A stretch of 64,000 nucleotides of DNA from Paragorgia papillata (taxonomy: Eukaryota > Cnidaria > Anthozoa > Scleralcyonacea > Coralliidae), in the NCBI GenBank assembly GCA_035771165.1, contig JAWNZC010000372.1:1-64000 (forward strand), written 5' to 3'. The position numbers and the translations under genes were made by a program. The notes under the pieces are model-generated. The model made no database searches. It was not told the DNA's origin and was given only the letters and a program-made list of their open reading frames with translations. This document shows, one piece after another, positions 12,101 through 23,340 of this stretch (its first letter is position 1; every line of letters begins with the position of its first letter).

Positions 12101-13054
12101 AGGAACTTATCAAAAACCAGATGGGTTTACTGTTCGGAGTCCATCGACGCTGTTTGGCGAAATTTCGACCGTATCCCGAATGCAATTGACGAAATTATCA
12201 CTGCGGATGGTGTCGAAATGAAAGTTAAGGCAAAGGGGAATGGGATTAAGAAGAAATTTCTCAGTTTCGATTTTCTCTTTGGTCTCATGTTCATGAGGCT
12301 TATCATGAGAAAAACAAAAATCCTTACTAAGCAATTACAGGAAGAAGAGCTCAACATCCTTGATGCTCTAAAGTTAATTGATGCCACGGTGGAAAACTTG
12401 AGAGAAATTCGAAGTAATGAGGTTGCAATGGATGCAGAGTTAGATGCGATTGTTCAATTCGGGAACGAGATGGGCGTAGATTCGATGGCAGAATACCAAC
12501 GCCACCATAGACCAAGGCGACCACCAAGAAGAATTGACGAACATCCAGAAGCTGCTTCTCGATTATCATTCAAAGAATTTTACAGAAAAGAAATGTGTTT
12601 GGTGCTCGATTCTTTAATCACAGAATACGTGGATAATATCAAAGTCTGCCTTGAGAAGATAAAACCCCTAGCAGATGGGCTACAACCTCCAGTGAAGAAG
12701 CCAAAGGAAGAAACAGTTAAAGCAATATGCAATCTGTTTCCACCTGCTTGCAAAGTTGAACCAGAAGTACTCCTGTCTGAGTTAGACACTTTTAGTACCA
12801 TGGTCTCATCGAAACAACCAAGCTCCGTGCAGGAGACTGCCAAGTACGTCCATCAAAATAAAAGGATATTTCCAACCGTATGCAAAGCCTATCAGCTTTT
12901 GCTTACCGCACCAGTTTCCGTCGCAAAGGATGAGCGAACTTTCAGTAAGCTCAAAATCGTTAAGAACTGCCTAAGATCAACAATGAAAGACAAAAGTTTG
13001 AACGACTTGATAGTTCTTGCTGTGAAAAGGATCTCACCGACAGCATCGATTTAG
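9196..13054 (+). CDS. hAT transposase, TTF/ZMYM1-like, three exons (join 9196-9417, 9947-10177, 10568-13054)
   Basis: This transposase cuts and joins hAT ends in the nucleus. Three exons join in phase 0 at AAG|GTAAGC..TTATAG, GAG|GTAAAC..TTACAG and give 979 residues with no stop. Exon 1 holds a C2H2-like finger (C31, C34, H46, H51). Exon 3 begins with an acidic segment, then a TTF-type zinc region around residue 300 (SASWYDSFPHLEYS, then YCFVC), a DUF4371-like RNase H core (SADTTPDTSNQDKLV, PCQGHRSN), and the C-terminal hAT dimerisation segment (APVSVAKDERTFSKLKIVKN). It resembles proteins often named zinc finger MYM-type 1-like. The start could also be the internal Met five codons in. The open frame, intact TIRs and near-perfect target duplication suggest recent activity. 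Confidence 0.85.
9469..9652. repeat. (TTTG)n microsatellite in transposase intron 1
   Basis: About 45 tetranucleotide units of TTTG with minor TTGG and TTGC variants. They produce Cys-Leu-Phe-Val open frames on the plus strand and Asn-Lys-Gln-Thr on the minus strand, which are artefacts of the repeat. Confidence 0.95.
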
Positions 13055-13405
13055 AAGTTGTTCTGAACACTTGGTCGAAAATTAAAATGCGCAAATTTCC
13101 AGTAAAGCCGATTAAATAAGTATTGCCGCAATATGCTTTTCTGTATTATAGCTACGTAAATTCAATTGTGTATTGCCAATTGCCACTTTGCCATCACAAA
13201 CCAGACAGTAAGAATTTAGTTCAAATGCCTGTAGATTGAGGCAGGCTTCCATATATACATTTCGGTAAATTTTACATACGGAGCTGCAGGGCACCATAGA
13301 TTTTAGCAGGGCAATTCTACCCTACACCCCACCCCCCCCACCCACCCCACCCCCACCCCCCCCCCCCCCCCCCCCCCAAACGGAAAAGGGCTAGTTTCGC
13401 CCCTG

Positions 13406-13413
13406 AATATTAT
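13406..13413. repeat. right 8-bp target duplication of hAT
   Basis: AATATTAT follows the AGTTTCGCCCCTG terminus and pairs with AATATTCT at 8457-8464. Confidence 0.8.
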
Positions 13414-13686
13414 ATTCTTCTTGGGGGACATATCTTCGTCAAATTTCTTTAGGACTAAATTCAACTTCATCTCATCACCTTCTTCCTCGAATGTAAATGT
13501 GTAGTATACATCCCTTGCTTTTTCGCCAATCGCAGTTAACAGTCGGAAGGTTTTCACAGCATCAGATTTCTCGTGCGATTCAGTCGCTGTCAAATACAGA
13601 TTAAATTCCTTCTTCCATTTGCTCCAGTTTTGGCTTATATTTCCCGTAAAATTCAGCTCTTTTGGCGGACAAAATTTCCCTGCCAT
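13409..13686 (-). pseudogene. Ty3/Mag-like gag, N-terminal part
   Basis: The start codon is the complement of 13684-13686, 20 bases after the primer binding site. The frame reads MAGKFCPPKELNFTG, then WSKWKKEFNLYLTATE and FDEDMSPKKNI before it meets the hAT insertion. It is the N-terminal, assembly-related part of a Ty3-type gag. The frame itself is open up to the insertion point, and the remainder lies at 7931-8464. Confidence 0.85.
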
Positions 13687-13706
13687 GTTGTAAAACAAGT
13701 TAATAC

Positions 13707-13725
13707 AATCCTACTCCTGACACCA
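13707..13725 (-). promoter_or_regulatory. primer binding site of Ty3/Mag-like element
   Basis: Directly inside the upstream LTR the minus strand reads TGGTGTCAGGAGTAGGAT. It begins with TGG as expected for pairing to the 3' CCA end of a primer tRNA. I cannot assign the tRNA from memory with confidence. Confidence 0.6.
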
Positions 13726-13876
13726 TGTTTCAATTCACTTTATTAACTCTACGTAACTCTATCAACCCTGCTCCTAAGCTCTCTTTATATGAATGGCCAC
13801 GCTACATTGTTCACGTGACCCATACCGAGGTCTACATGCAGGGGGTGAGGTTTACAATGAATGTCTTATTGTAACA
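13726..13876 (-). repeat. 5' LTR of Ty3/Mag-like element
   Basis: This 151-bp repeat pairs with 4430-4570. It starts TG and ends CA on the plus strand. A short LTR fits the Mag lineage. On the minus strand it contains AATAAA about 20 bases before its end, a possible polyadenylation signal. Confidence 0.8.
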
Positions 13877-13917
13877 TTGAACAGCTTCGACCACAAGCAA
13901 ATGATGCGAGCAAAACC

Positions 13918-13986
13918 TGTAAAAACCCCAGGTAAAAGGATATAAGGCCAGGCCGGCCTTTTATCCTTTTACCTGGCGTTTTTACA
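13918..13986. repeat. near-perfect 69-bp foldback
   Basis: TGTAAAAACCCCAGGTAAAA at the left is mirrored by TTTTACCTGGCGTTTTTACA at the right around a GGCCAGGCCGGCC centre. The arms are about 32 bp with few mismatches. It adjoins the LTR by about 40 bp and is probably a tiny palindromic MITE. Confidence 0.7.
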
Positions 13987-14075
13987 CGGCGCACATGGAA
14001 TGGATAGCGCATTTGCTGCAGCCTCGTACCCAGGCTCTTTACTGCTACCATACCCATCTGTTGCATGGTCAGGGT

Positions 14076-14706
14076 GTTCAGAACCATTCTCGTCCCCAGA
14101 GCCTCTCCCGTGCCGGCGCGCGGAAAAGGCTATGGGGGAATCCAAACCGGAACACCAAGATTCTTTGGTGTTCTTTCTAAAGCGCATGCGTTTAAGTTCG
14201 CGGTTTGGGAGTTGGAAACGAGATCATCGACAGTTGATATCACTTGATAATTTTCCTTTCGTTTTCGATTCTGGCGGTTTGGCTGTCTCGTATTAACTCG
14301 TTTGACTTTGGAACAATTCTGATTGTGGTAGATTCCGTTCGAAAAAGGTCTTTGTCGAGTGTGGCTCATCGCGGGGCAAAAGACATTAAAATTTACAAGT
14401 TCGCTTCAGAGCTTCAAATTGCTGTCTGTCTTCTGTGTTTGATATAATTATATAATGGGAAACGGGTTGATTGCTTTGAAAAACGTTCGATTAAATTGTT
14501 CGGATTAGAACTATGATTAAAATTGTGCTTCGTTGTCAGTTTTCGTGTCTCAAATACTGTTTATTTATAAGCATTCACTAAGCCTCCGTCGTTATAGTCC
14601 TGTGAATTCGAACAACCAATCAGATCGCGATGATATATGGATTCCCCCAGAGCCTTTTCAGCGCGCCAGCACGGGAGAGGCTCTGGGGACGAGAATGGTT
14701 CAGAAC
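14076..14706. mobile_element. Mutator-type MITE, second family, with 9-bp TSD
   Basis: Element 14085-14697 has TIRs of about 70 bp that start CATTCTCGTCCCCAGAGCC and end with the complement. The 9-mer GTTCAGAAC flanks it on both sides (14076-14084 and 14698-14706). The ends resemble those of the MITE at 33-447 (CAATCTCGTTCCCAGAG). The 613-bp body has no transposase. Confidence 0.8.
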
Positions 14707-14820
14707 CAACATCTCCAAATCTGCAAATCCAAAGATTGATATACGCAGCCATACATAACTCGGCGAAAGACTGAGCACGAGTAAGGTATAAGTAACCCAA
14801 GAAAGATGTCAAGAATAGTG

Positions 14821-14845
14821 TGCTGCCTCCCTGCGGGAGGCAGCA
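14821..14845. repeat. hairpin with 11-bp arms
   Basis: TGCTGCCTCCC is followed after TGC by GGGAGGCAGCA. It is a GC-rich perfect hairpin in otherwise featureless sequence. I see no transcript context. Confidence 0.4.
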
Positions 14846-15657
14846 ATAAGTGCATAAACCGACGCGCTGAGTTCGAAGGTTCGAAGAAGATGAAGAAGTC
14901 AATCGGACGGCGCGCAGAGATGAGCGTCGCATTTAACTGACAACAGGCCTTCAAGTTCAATCATCTTCTACTCACAGTTATTCTGTTTACTTTCCTCGCT
15001 CTCTTCTGATTTACCGTCGCCTTTTTCCGATAAAAAAATAATGAGAAGGTAAGCTGTTTAGCGAAAAACCTGGAAGGAGTTGAATTCTTAATTGAATTAC
15101 ATTCTAAATTTTTTCAACCTAGGACTGAACCCAATCCACACCTAAACCAAACTTTTATCCTAACCGTCATTCTAACCTTTTCCTAACCCTAAACCCTAAC
15201 CCCAACCCTTACTTGCGAGACATAAATCAAAACCAACGAATGTTCGCCCCTTGCAATTTAATAGTTCGATTGTTCGCGACCATTAGGTTCGACGTTTGAA
15301 ACCAACGTTGAACTTGGTATAAGTTCGACGTTTGAACTAGGCCTGATATATACGAAGTGATGAAATAGCCTAAATATTAAATTGGTACCTTCTATCGGGT
15401 CCCGGTCCTCCCGTGTTGAAATCCAATTATAAGATGTTTGACCCATTTACGTCGTCTATAGACACAAATACGGAATTTGCTTAATTCCTTGTCATCTCCA
15501 GTAGAATAAAATAACAAAATGTCCAAAGTGTCTCCATGGTAGTAAATCAGCTATCCAAGTGATCGGCAACAATGTACTCGATGATACACGGCCAGATTTA
15601 TTTTCATCGATTCATTCTGATATCCAGTGAGACGCTACTGAGACTATAATTTGATAT
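14846..15657. repeat. gene-free stretch with degenerate telomere-like tract
   Basis: No gene is visible. Around 15160-15215 the sequence contains CCTAACCCTAAACCCTAACC, a degenerate CCCTAA run that resembles an interstitial telomeric or telomere-derived tract. Confidence 0.45.
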
Positions 15658-15666
15658 CAGTCAATT

Positions 15667-17146
15667 GAGTTTGGGTTTTGGTCGAGGGTCGAGTGTCGAG
15701 GGTAGTTAGTTGGTCGAGTGTCGAGTGTAGTTGGTCGAGGGTAGTAGGTCGAGAGTCGAGGGTAGTAGGTTAGGGTTAGAGGGTTGTAAAACACGCTAAA
15801 ATTATTTTTGAAATGTAATAAATAAGAATTATAGTTATGTTGTCCTATTTTGTGTTAAGCGCAAGGGGCGATTCATCAGATTATGTTTGCCCTGAGGTGT
15901 ACAAATATCTTTCATTAATATAACTTCCTGTCGCGACATTTACGCAAAGACTTCTCAAAAGGTTTTACTCAACTTAATACTGGCCTGGTTATAAACCAGG
16001 AATTTGTATATTATGGCCTATTTCCAGCGTTGAAATTTAATGTACATTAGGTATATGCAACTCTGTTGATTATCACTTGCAAAAATAGCGCGGAGATTTG
16101 GCTATATTTGTCGCTTCAAATTGCTCATACCGCTTGCGAAATGTTGATGGACGCGGTAAAGGAATGCATAGGTAATACACGAAGAAGTAGCAAAATGCCA
16201 GATTTATTCACTAATTTATATAACATTACAGCATTTCTACTCATAATCATTATATATATAAATTTATCTTAATTGGTCGTCAATTACGCAGTCTTTCCTT
16301 TTCATATTAGCAAACAAAAAACTGTAAATGGTTAGATAATAAGTCAAGATAAGTCAATATTGGTACCATTCTGATCTGGTTGATCTGGAGAAAGGCAACT
16401 TAGAGATTTCAAACACCGACTGTTGTGTCATTGAAACGGGTATTGAGGTTTAATAATTATTATGATAGCATCCAAAAAAAGCTCGCATGGAAATTTCCGA
16501 CAGGGAATCAGAATTTACCAACAGATGACCCTATAGTTACGCCACTGGTTAAGAATCATGGGCTTCAGAGTTTTAAACATCCAGAGGCTATTTGATGCTT
16601 AGAATTCCCTTGTACTCACCCCTTAATACATTTGATACGCTTGGTCTGTGACGCATGCTGTTGGCTACAATAAATCGATTCAACAGCGCCGAATTTTTCT
16701 CAAACTCATAGCCAAATGGCCCAAATCTCCGCGCTATTTTTGTAAGTCATGATCAACACAGTTGCATATACCTAATGTACATTAAATCTCGACGCTGGAA
16801 ATAGGCCGTAATATACAAATTCCTGGTTTATAACCAGGCCAGTATTAAGTTGAGTAAAACCTTTTGAGAAGTCTTCCAAAACATTGAAGCATCATTCACT
16901 TTGGCTTTGCGTAAATGTCGCGACAGGAAGTTATATTAATGAAAGATATTTGTACACCTCAGCGGCCGGGCAAACATAATCTGATTAATCACCCTTGCGC
17001 TTAACACAAAACTAACAACATAACTATAATTCTTATTTATTACATTTCAAAAATAATTTTAGCGTGTTTTACAAACCTCGAACCCTCGACCTACTACCCT
17101 CGGTCCTCGACCCTCGACCTACTACCCTCGACCAAAACCCAAACTC
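15667..17146. mobile_element. long-TIR element with TCGAGGGTAG subrepeats
   Basis: Two inverted arms of about 430-440 bp (15667-16108 and 16717-17146) enclose about 600 bp without a recognised gene. Both arms start GAGTTTGGGTTTTGGTCGAG and contain variable copies of GGTCGAGGGTAGTA followed by TTAGGGTTAGAGGG or its equivalent. CAGTCAATT occurs on both sides (15658-15666 and 17154-17162), with seven extra bases on the right, which suggests a 9-bp target duplication. The arms differ by small indels (for example about 25 bp near 16890), so the element is not new. This is a non-autonomous, probably Mutator-like element. Confidence 0.65.
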
Positions 17147-17375
17147 CAGACTCCAGTCAATTTACCTACGGAAAAGCTGTTTCCCGTTGGAAATTACTAT
17201 GCATTTTTTCCATAATTATTTGGATAGTATTCGTCAACCCTCTCACGTACCTTGACGGTAACAAACAATCAGACATATTTAAAATAACGCCATCTGGTTT
17301 CCAATTTATTGAACGCAAAAAAGATACAGTTGTCGTTGTTGAAAAAATACGTTGTTAAAAAAATACGTTGTTTTT

Positions 17376-17545
17376 TAACCTAGGGGGGGGTTTCACACCC
17401 CTCCCCCCCCCCCCCTCCCGCTCACTTTTTGTCAAAAAATGACTTTCTTGTGAAATTCGAAAATATTATAAGTACATGTACGCCAATCTCAAAGTTGTTT
17501 TTTTTTTCTAGCCCCCCCCCCCCCCCCCCCCGCCCACACACACAC
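17376..17545. repeat. poly-C/poly-G tracts
   Basis: Runs of 9 to more than 15 C or G surround TTTCACACCCCTCCC and a CCCCGCCC(CA)n segment. No coding content is seen. Confidence 0.6.
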
Positions 17546-17587
17546 ACACATACTTCAAAATATGCTCCGGCGACCCTGATTCTCTAA

Positions 17588-17690
17588 TCAAAAATATTTT
17601 ATTTCGAGCTTTCGCCCACCAGTCTGTTCTTCTCGTCAAATGCCAAAGACTGGTGACCGAAAGCTCGAAACAAAATATTCTTGATCAGAC
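17588..17690. repeat. foldback repeat
   Basis: ATTTCGAGCTTTCGCCCACC at the left pairs with GGTGACCGAAAGCTCGAAAC at the right with a loop of about 30 bp. This motif type (GCTTTCG) is common in dispersed invertebrate MITEs. From here to 18250 I see no gene or further repeat. Confidence 0.5.
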
Positions 17691-18283
17691 AACGCCGTTC
17701 CCTTATCTTAGTTTTTTAGTTGCATTCAATAAATTTTGAAACGAGGGCAGCATACTACATTTATTCTTTATCAATTCATGTACCTGATTGAGTGGGCAGA
17801 AAACCTCTCAGTATCGCCGTTTTCTATACGAAAAACAGGATATGTCCGTCGATAATATTAATTATTATATGCTAATTAACATGCCCGTGTTCTCAAACGT
17901 GGAACGAGGGCAAATATTAAGGCATGCTATTTCAGCACTAAAGTGAAGAAGTGTGACTGAGTCTATAACTCAACGGTATATTAAAAAACATACAAGAAAA
18001 TAATATTTGTTAATAATAATTGTCGCATGTAGTTTGAAGTCTAACTCAATTAACAGGTTTCGTCGTTTCACGAGTTAACGTCGTCCTGAAGATGTGAAAA
18101 TGATATGAATAACGTTGTATGTAGAACGGGGACGGTGTTAGCATTAAAATATATTCATTTTCTTTGTTGTTTGAGAAAAATTATATTGTATTATAATAAG
18201 GATGTTGTCCTTGGCGTTCGCGTTGTATTTGCTTAAGCTCCCTACTATTCCAGTGCTGTAATAGTTACATAATTTTTGTAACT

Positions 18284-18677
18284 AGTTGCAGTTGCTGTTG
18301 CAGTTGCAGTTGCAGTTGCAGTTGCAGTTGCAGTTGCAGTTGCAGTTGCAGTTGCAGTTGCAGTTGCAGTTGCAGTTGCAGTTGCAGTTGCAGTTGCAGT
18401 TGCAGTTGCAGTTGCAGTTGCAGTTGCAGTTGCAGTTGCAGTTGCAGTTGCAGTTGCAGTTGCAGTTGCAGTTGCAGTTGCAGTTGCAGTTGCAGTTGCA
18501 GTTGCAGTTGCAGTTGCAGTTGCAGTTGCAGTTGCAGTTGCAGTTGCAGTTGCAGTTACAGTTACAGTTACAGTTGCAGTTACAGTTACAGTTACAGTTA
18601 CAGTTACAGTTACAGTTACAGTTACAGTTACAGTTACAGTCACAGTCACAGTTACAGTCACAGTCACAGTTACAGGT
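18284..18677. repeat. hexamer satellite, module 1 (CAGTTG then CAGTTA)
   Basis: About 45 copies of CAGTTG (to about 18557) are followed by CAGTTA with some CAGTCA. Open frames through it (Gln-Leu, Thr-Val and Thr-Ala repeats) are repeat artefacts. Confidence 0.95.
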
Positions 18678-19408
18678 ACATCGTCAGAAAAGTAACTAGT
18701 TACCGATACAAGTTACAATGAAAAAAGTAACTTGTTCCAGTTCCAGTTCCAGTTCCTCTTCCAGTCTCAGTCTCAGTCTCAGTCTCAGTCTCAGTCTCAG
18801 TCTCAGTCTCAGTCTCAGTCTCAGTCTCAGTCTCAGTCTCAGTCTCAGTCTCAGTCTCAGTCTCAGTCTCAGTCTCAGTCTCAGTCTCAGTCTCAGTCTC
18901 AGTCTCAGTCTCAGTCTCAGTCTCAGTCTCAGTCTCAGTCTCAGTCTCAGTCTCAGTCTCAGTCTCAGTCTCAGTCTCAGTCTCAGTCTCAGTCTCAGTC
19001 TCAGTCTCAGTCTCAGTCTCAGTCTCAGTCTCAGTCTCAGTCTCAGTCTCAGTCTCAGTCTCAGTCTCAGTCTCAGTCTCAGTCTCAGTCTCAGTCTCAG
19101 TCTCAGTCTCAGTCTCAGTCTCAGTCTCAGTCTCAGTCTCAGTCTCAGTCTCAGTCTCAGTCTCAGTCTCAGTCTCAGTCTCAGTCTCAGTCTCAGTCTC
19201 AGTCTCAGTCTCAGTCTCAGTCTCAGTCTCAGTCTCAGTCTCAGTCTCAGTCTCAGTTACAGTTACAGTTACAGTTACAGTTACAGTTACAGTTACAGTT
19301 ACAGTTACAGTTACAGTTACAGTTACAGTTACAGTTACAGTTACAGTTACAGTTACAGTTACAGTTACAGTTACAGTTACAGTTACAGTTACAGTTACAG
19401 TTACAGTT
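18678..19408. repeat. hexamer satellite, module 2 (CAGTCT then CAGTTA)
   Basis: The module begins with a spacer of about 58 bp (18678-18735) containing GTAACTAGTTACCGATACAA. Then come a few CAGTTC units, about 83 copies of CAGTCT, and about 26 copies of CAGTTA. The switch at about 19256 is abrupt. Confidence 0.95.
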
Positions 19409-21052
<1,644 letters not shown>

Positions 21053-21274
21053 ACATCGTCAGAAAAGTAACTAGTTACCGATACAAGTTACAATGAAAAA
21101 AAGTAACTAGTTACAGTTACAGTTACAGTTACAGTTACAGTTACAGTTACAGTTACAGTTACAGTTACAGTTACAGTTACAGTTACAGTTACAGTTACAG
21201 TTACAGTTACAGTTACAGTTACAGTTACAGTTACAGTTACAGTTACAGTCACAGTCACAGTTACAGTTACAGTT
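21053..21274. repeat. hexamer satellite, module 4 (CAGTTA)
   Basis: The shortest module: spacer 21053-21112 followed by CAGTTA units with two CAGTCA units near 21250. Confidence 0.95.
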
Positions 21275-21930
21275 ACATCGTCAGAAAAGTAACTAGTTAC
21301 CGATACAAGTTACAATGAAAAAAGTAACTTGTTCCAGTTCCAGTTACAGTTACAGTTCCTGTTCCAGTTCCTGTTCCAGTTACAGTTACAGTTACAGTTA
21401 CAGTTACAGTTACAGTTACAGTTACAGTTACAGTTACAGTTACAGTTACAGTTACAGTTACAGTTACAGTTACAGTTACAGTTACAGTTACAGTTACAGT
21501 TACAGTTACAGTTACAGTTACAGTTACAGTTACAGTTACAGTTACAGTTACAGTTACAGTTACAGTTACAGTTACAGTTACAGTTACAGTTACAGTTACA
21601 GTTACAGTTACAGTTACAGTTACAGTTACAGTTACAGTTACAGTTACAGTTACAGTTACAGTTACAGTTACAGTTACAGTTACAGTTACAGTTACAGTTA
21701 CAGTTACAGTTACAGTTACAGTTACAGTTACAGTTACAGTTACAGTTACAGTTACAGTTACAGTTACAGTTACAGTTACAGTTACAGTTACAGTTACAGT
21801 TACAGTTACAGTTACAGTTACAGTTACAGTTACAGTTACAGTTACAGTTACAGTTACAGTTACAGTTACATCGTCAGAAAAGTAACTAGTTACCGATACA
21901 AGTTACAATGAAAAAAGTAACTAGTTACAG
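21275..21930. repeat. hexamer satellite, module 5 (CAGTTA) and terminal spacer
   Basis: Spacer 21275-21334 is followed by mixed CAGTTC, CTGTTC and CAGTTA, then about 80 pure CAGTTA copies, and closes with a fifth spacer (21868-21925). Confidence 0.95.
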
Positions 21931-22069
21931 TTACAAAGTTACTTTAAAAATTTTGTAACTAGTTACAATTACAATTACAAAGTTACATCTATTCTTTCGT
22001 TCGGCTAATAAAATCGAGAAAGCATGTGAATTAGACAAAACTATTGTTTAATTTGACCAGAAGAGAATT

Positions 22070-22363
22070 TTAAAAATTACGATCAGTCATTGAGCAACGA
22101 TGTGGTCTGAAAATTAATCCTGCGCAGCTGAACAGCCTTTCACATGCTGCACTTGCAGGCACCGATGTGTTCAGTTCAATGAAAAGTTGGCTAACCTGGA
22201 CATGTTTACGCAAATTCGACAATGATGATAGGCTAGCCGAGCACTCTTTAACTTTCGGAGAACAAAGTAAACAAGTTAGCTTTACGGTTTGTCCCGCCAC
22301 TGATTTGAACTGGAACATCGTTTCCAAGTGCGGCCATGGATTTGATCCAGATACTACGTGATA
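22070..22363 (-). pseudogene. internally deleted hAT transposase (BED finger joined to dimerisation end)
   Basis: The minus-strand frame starts with a BED-finger-like segment (NPWPHLETMF, LTCLLCSPK, SNLRKHVQ). It then passes without interruption to the hAT C-terminal dimerisation segment (ELNTSVPASAACERLFSCAG, then HRCSMTDRNF). The several hundred residues that normally lie between, with the catalytic core, are missing. The fusion point is near 22205. This looks like an internal deletion derivative of an autonomous element and explains why the surrounding repeat is non-autonomous. Confidence 0.75.
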
Positions 22364-22612
22364 TAGATTGTCCAGAATGCATTTCAGCGGCGTGTGACGA
22401 AGATTCGAGTCTGGATACGACGTTGAACGACGACTCGGCGAGGTTGGGAATATTGTGGATATCGAAAAAAGTAACGACGCTCTCGACGGCAGAGGGAACT
22501 AGTTATCGTTACTTTTTATTCCTACTTTTTGTAACTAGTTGCAGTTACCTTACTCAAAAAAGTAACGATTACATGTAACTAGTTACTTGTAACGAAGTTT
22601 CTCACAGCACTG

Positions 22613-23340
22613 ACTTTTCGCATTCGGCGGCGTTGTGACTAGTGACGTATGTCGTGCATGGCTGCCATGCACCAGCGGCCGGAAGATTAGCTTCACCCAA
22701 TCATAGTCTTATGGAGTTAGCGCGTTCCAGTTTACTTAGAGTTCAATGGTAGCGCCCAAGCATTGGGTGTGTGCGGATTTTCCGCTCCTCAAAAAAGTCC
22801 TTCGTCTTCATTACAAAAACAAATTGATATAATATAACGTTTCAGCGGTAAACTTTTATCATGCTTTGTTATGATAATAGACACATGTGAGATTATCGAT
22901 TCTCTTTAGGCGTAAACATCGGTACAGCACCTTATTAGGGTCACCTGTACTGCGAAAGTCGAGTCTAAGTTTGTATCACATTTGTATTTTAGTTTTCATG
23001 TTGTGAAATCTGTATGCAAAAAGGAGTAAATTTCTTCCTATCGGATCTATATACCGCGAAAGAGCGTACTTCGACCGGCGAGAGAAAGAGTTTGTGTCAC
23101 AGATCAACATCACAGATCAACTACGAAGCAATTCACTTGGAAAATCCAACCAACACTTAGACTAAAAGCAAAGCTGGTCTAAAAGAAACGAACCCGTTAA
23201 GAATCGTGCAAGCAATCCCCAAACACCCCCCCCCCCCCCCTTTCACGCTCACCAAAACGTCGGAAATCAGAGTCCCGGAACTCCTTGTTCACCAAGACTT
23301 CAAAAATCAGTCGCCTGCAAGTTTTGTCTGATCATCCTAA
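22613..23340. other. stretch without recognised genes
   Basis: Apart from a C17 tract near 23226-23240 I see no gene, RNA or defined repeat here. It ends where the 403-bp tandem array begins. Confidence 0.4.

Larger units (their letters stand above)
8465..13405 (+). mobile_element. complete hAT transposon inserted in gag
   Basis: The element starts CAGGGGCGAAACT and ends AGTTTCGCCCCTG, 13-bp terminal inverted repeats, and is flanked by an 8-bp target duplication with one mismatch. Homopolymer C tracts lie just inside both ends (8503-8520 and 13332-13378). It interrupts the gag reading frame of the surrounding Ty3 element, so it inserted later. It encodes its own spliced transposase on the plus strand. 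The 5' leader (8530-9195) and the introns contain no other gene. Confidence 0.9.

Noticed and set aside
4430..13876. Target-site duplication flanking the LTRs
   Set aside because: The 4-5 bases outside each LTR (GTCTG and TTGAA) do not match.
15118..15215. True telomere
   Set aside because: Only a few degenerate CCCTAA-like words are present, with unique DNA on both sides.
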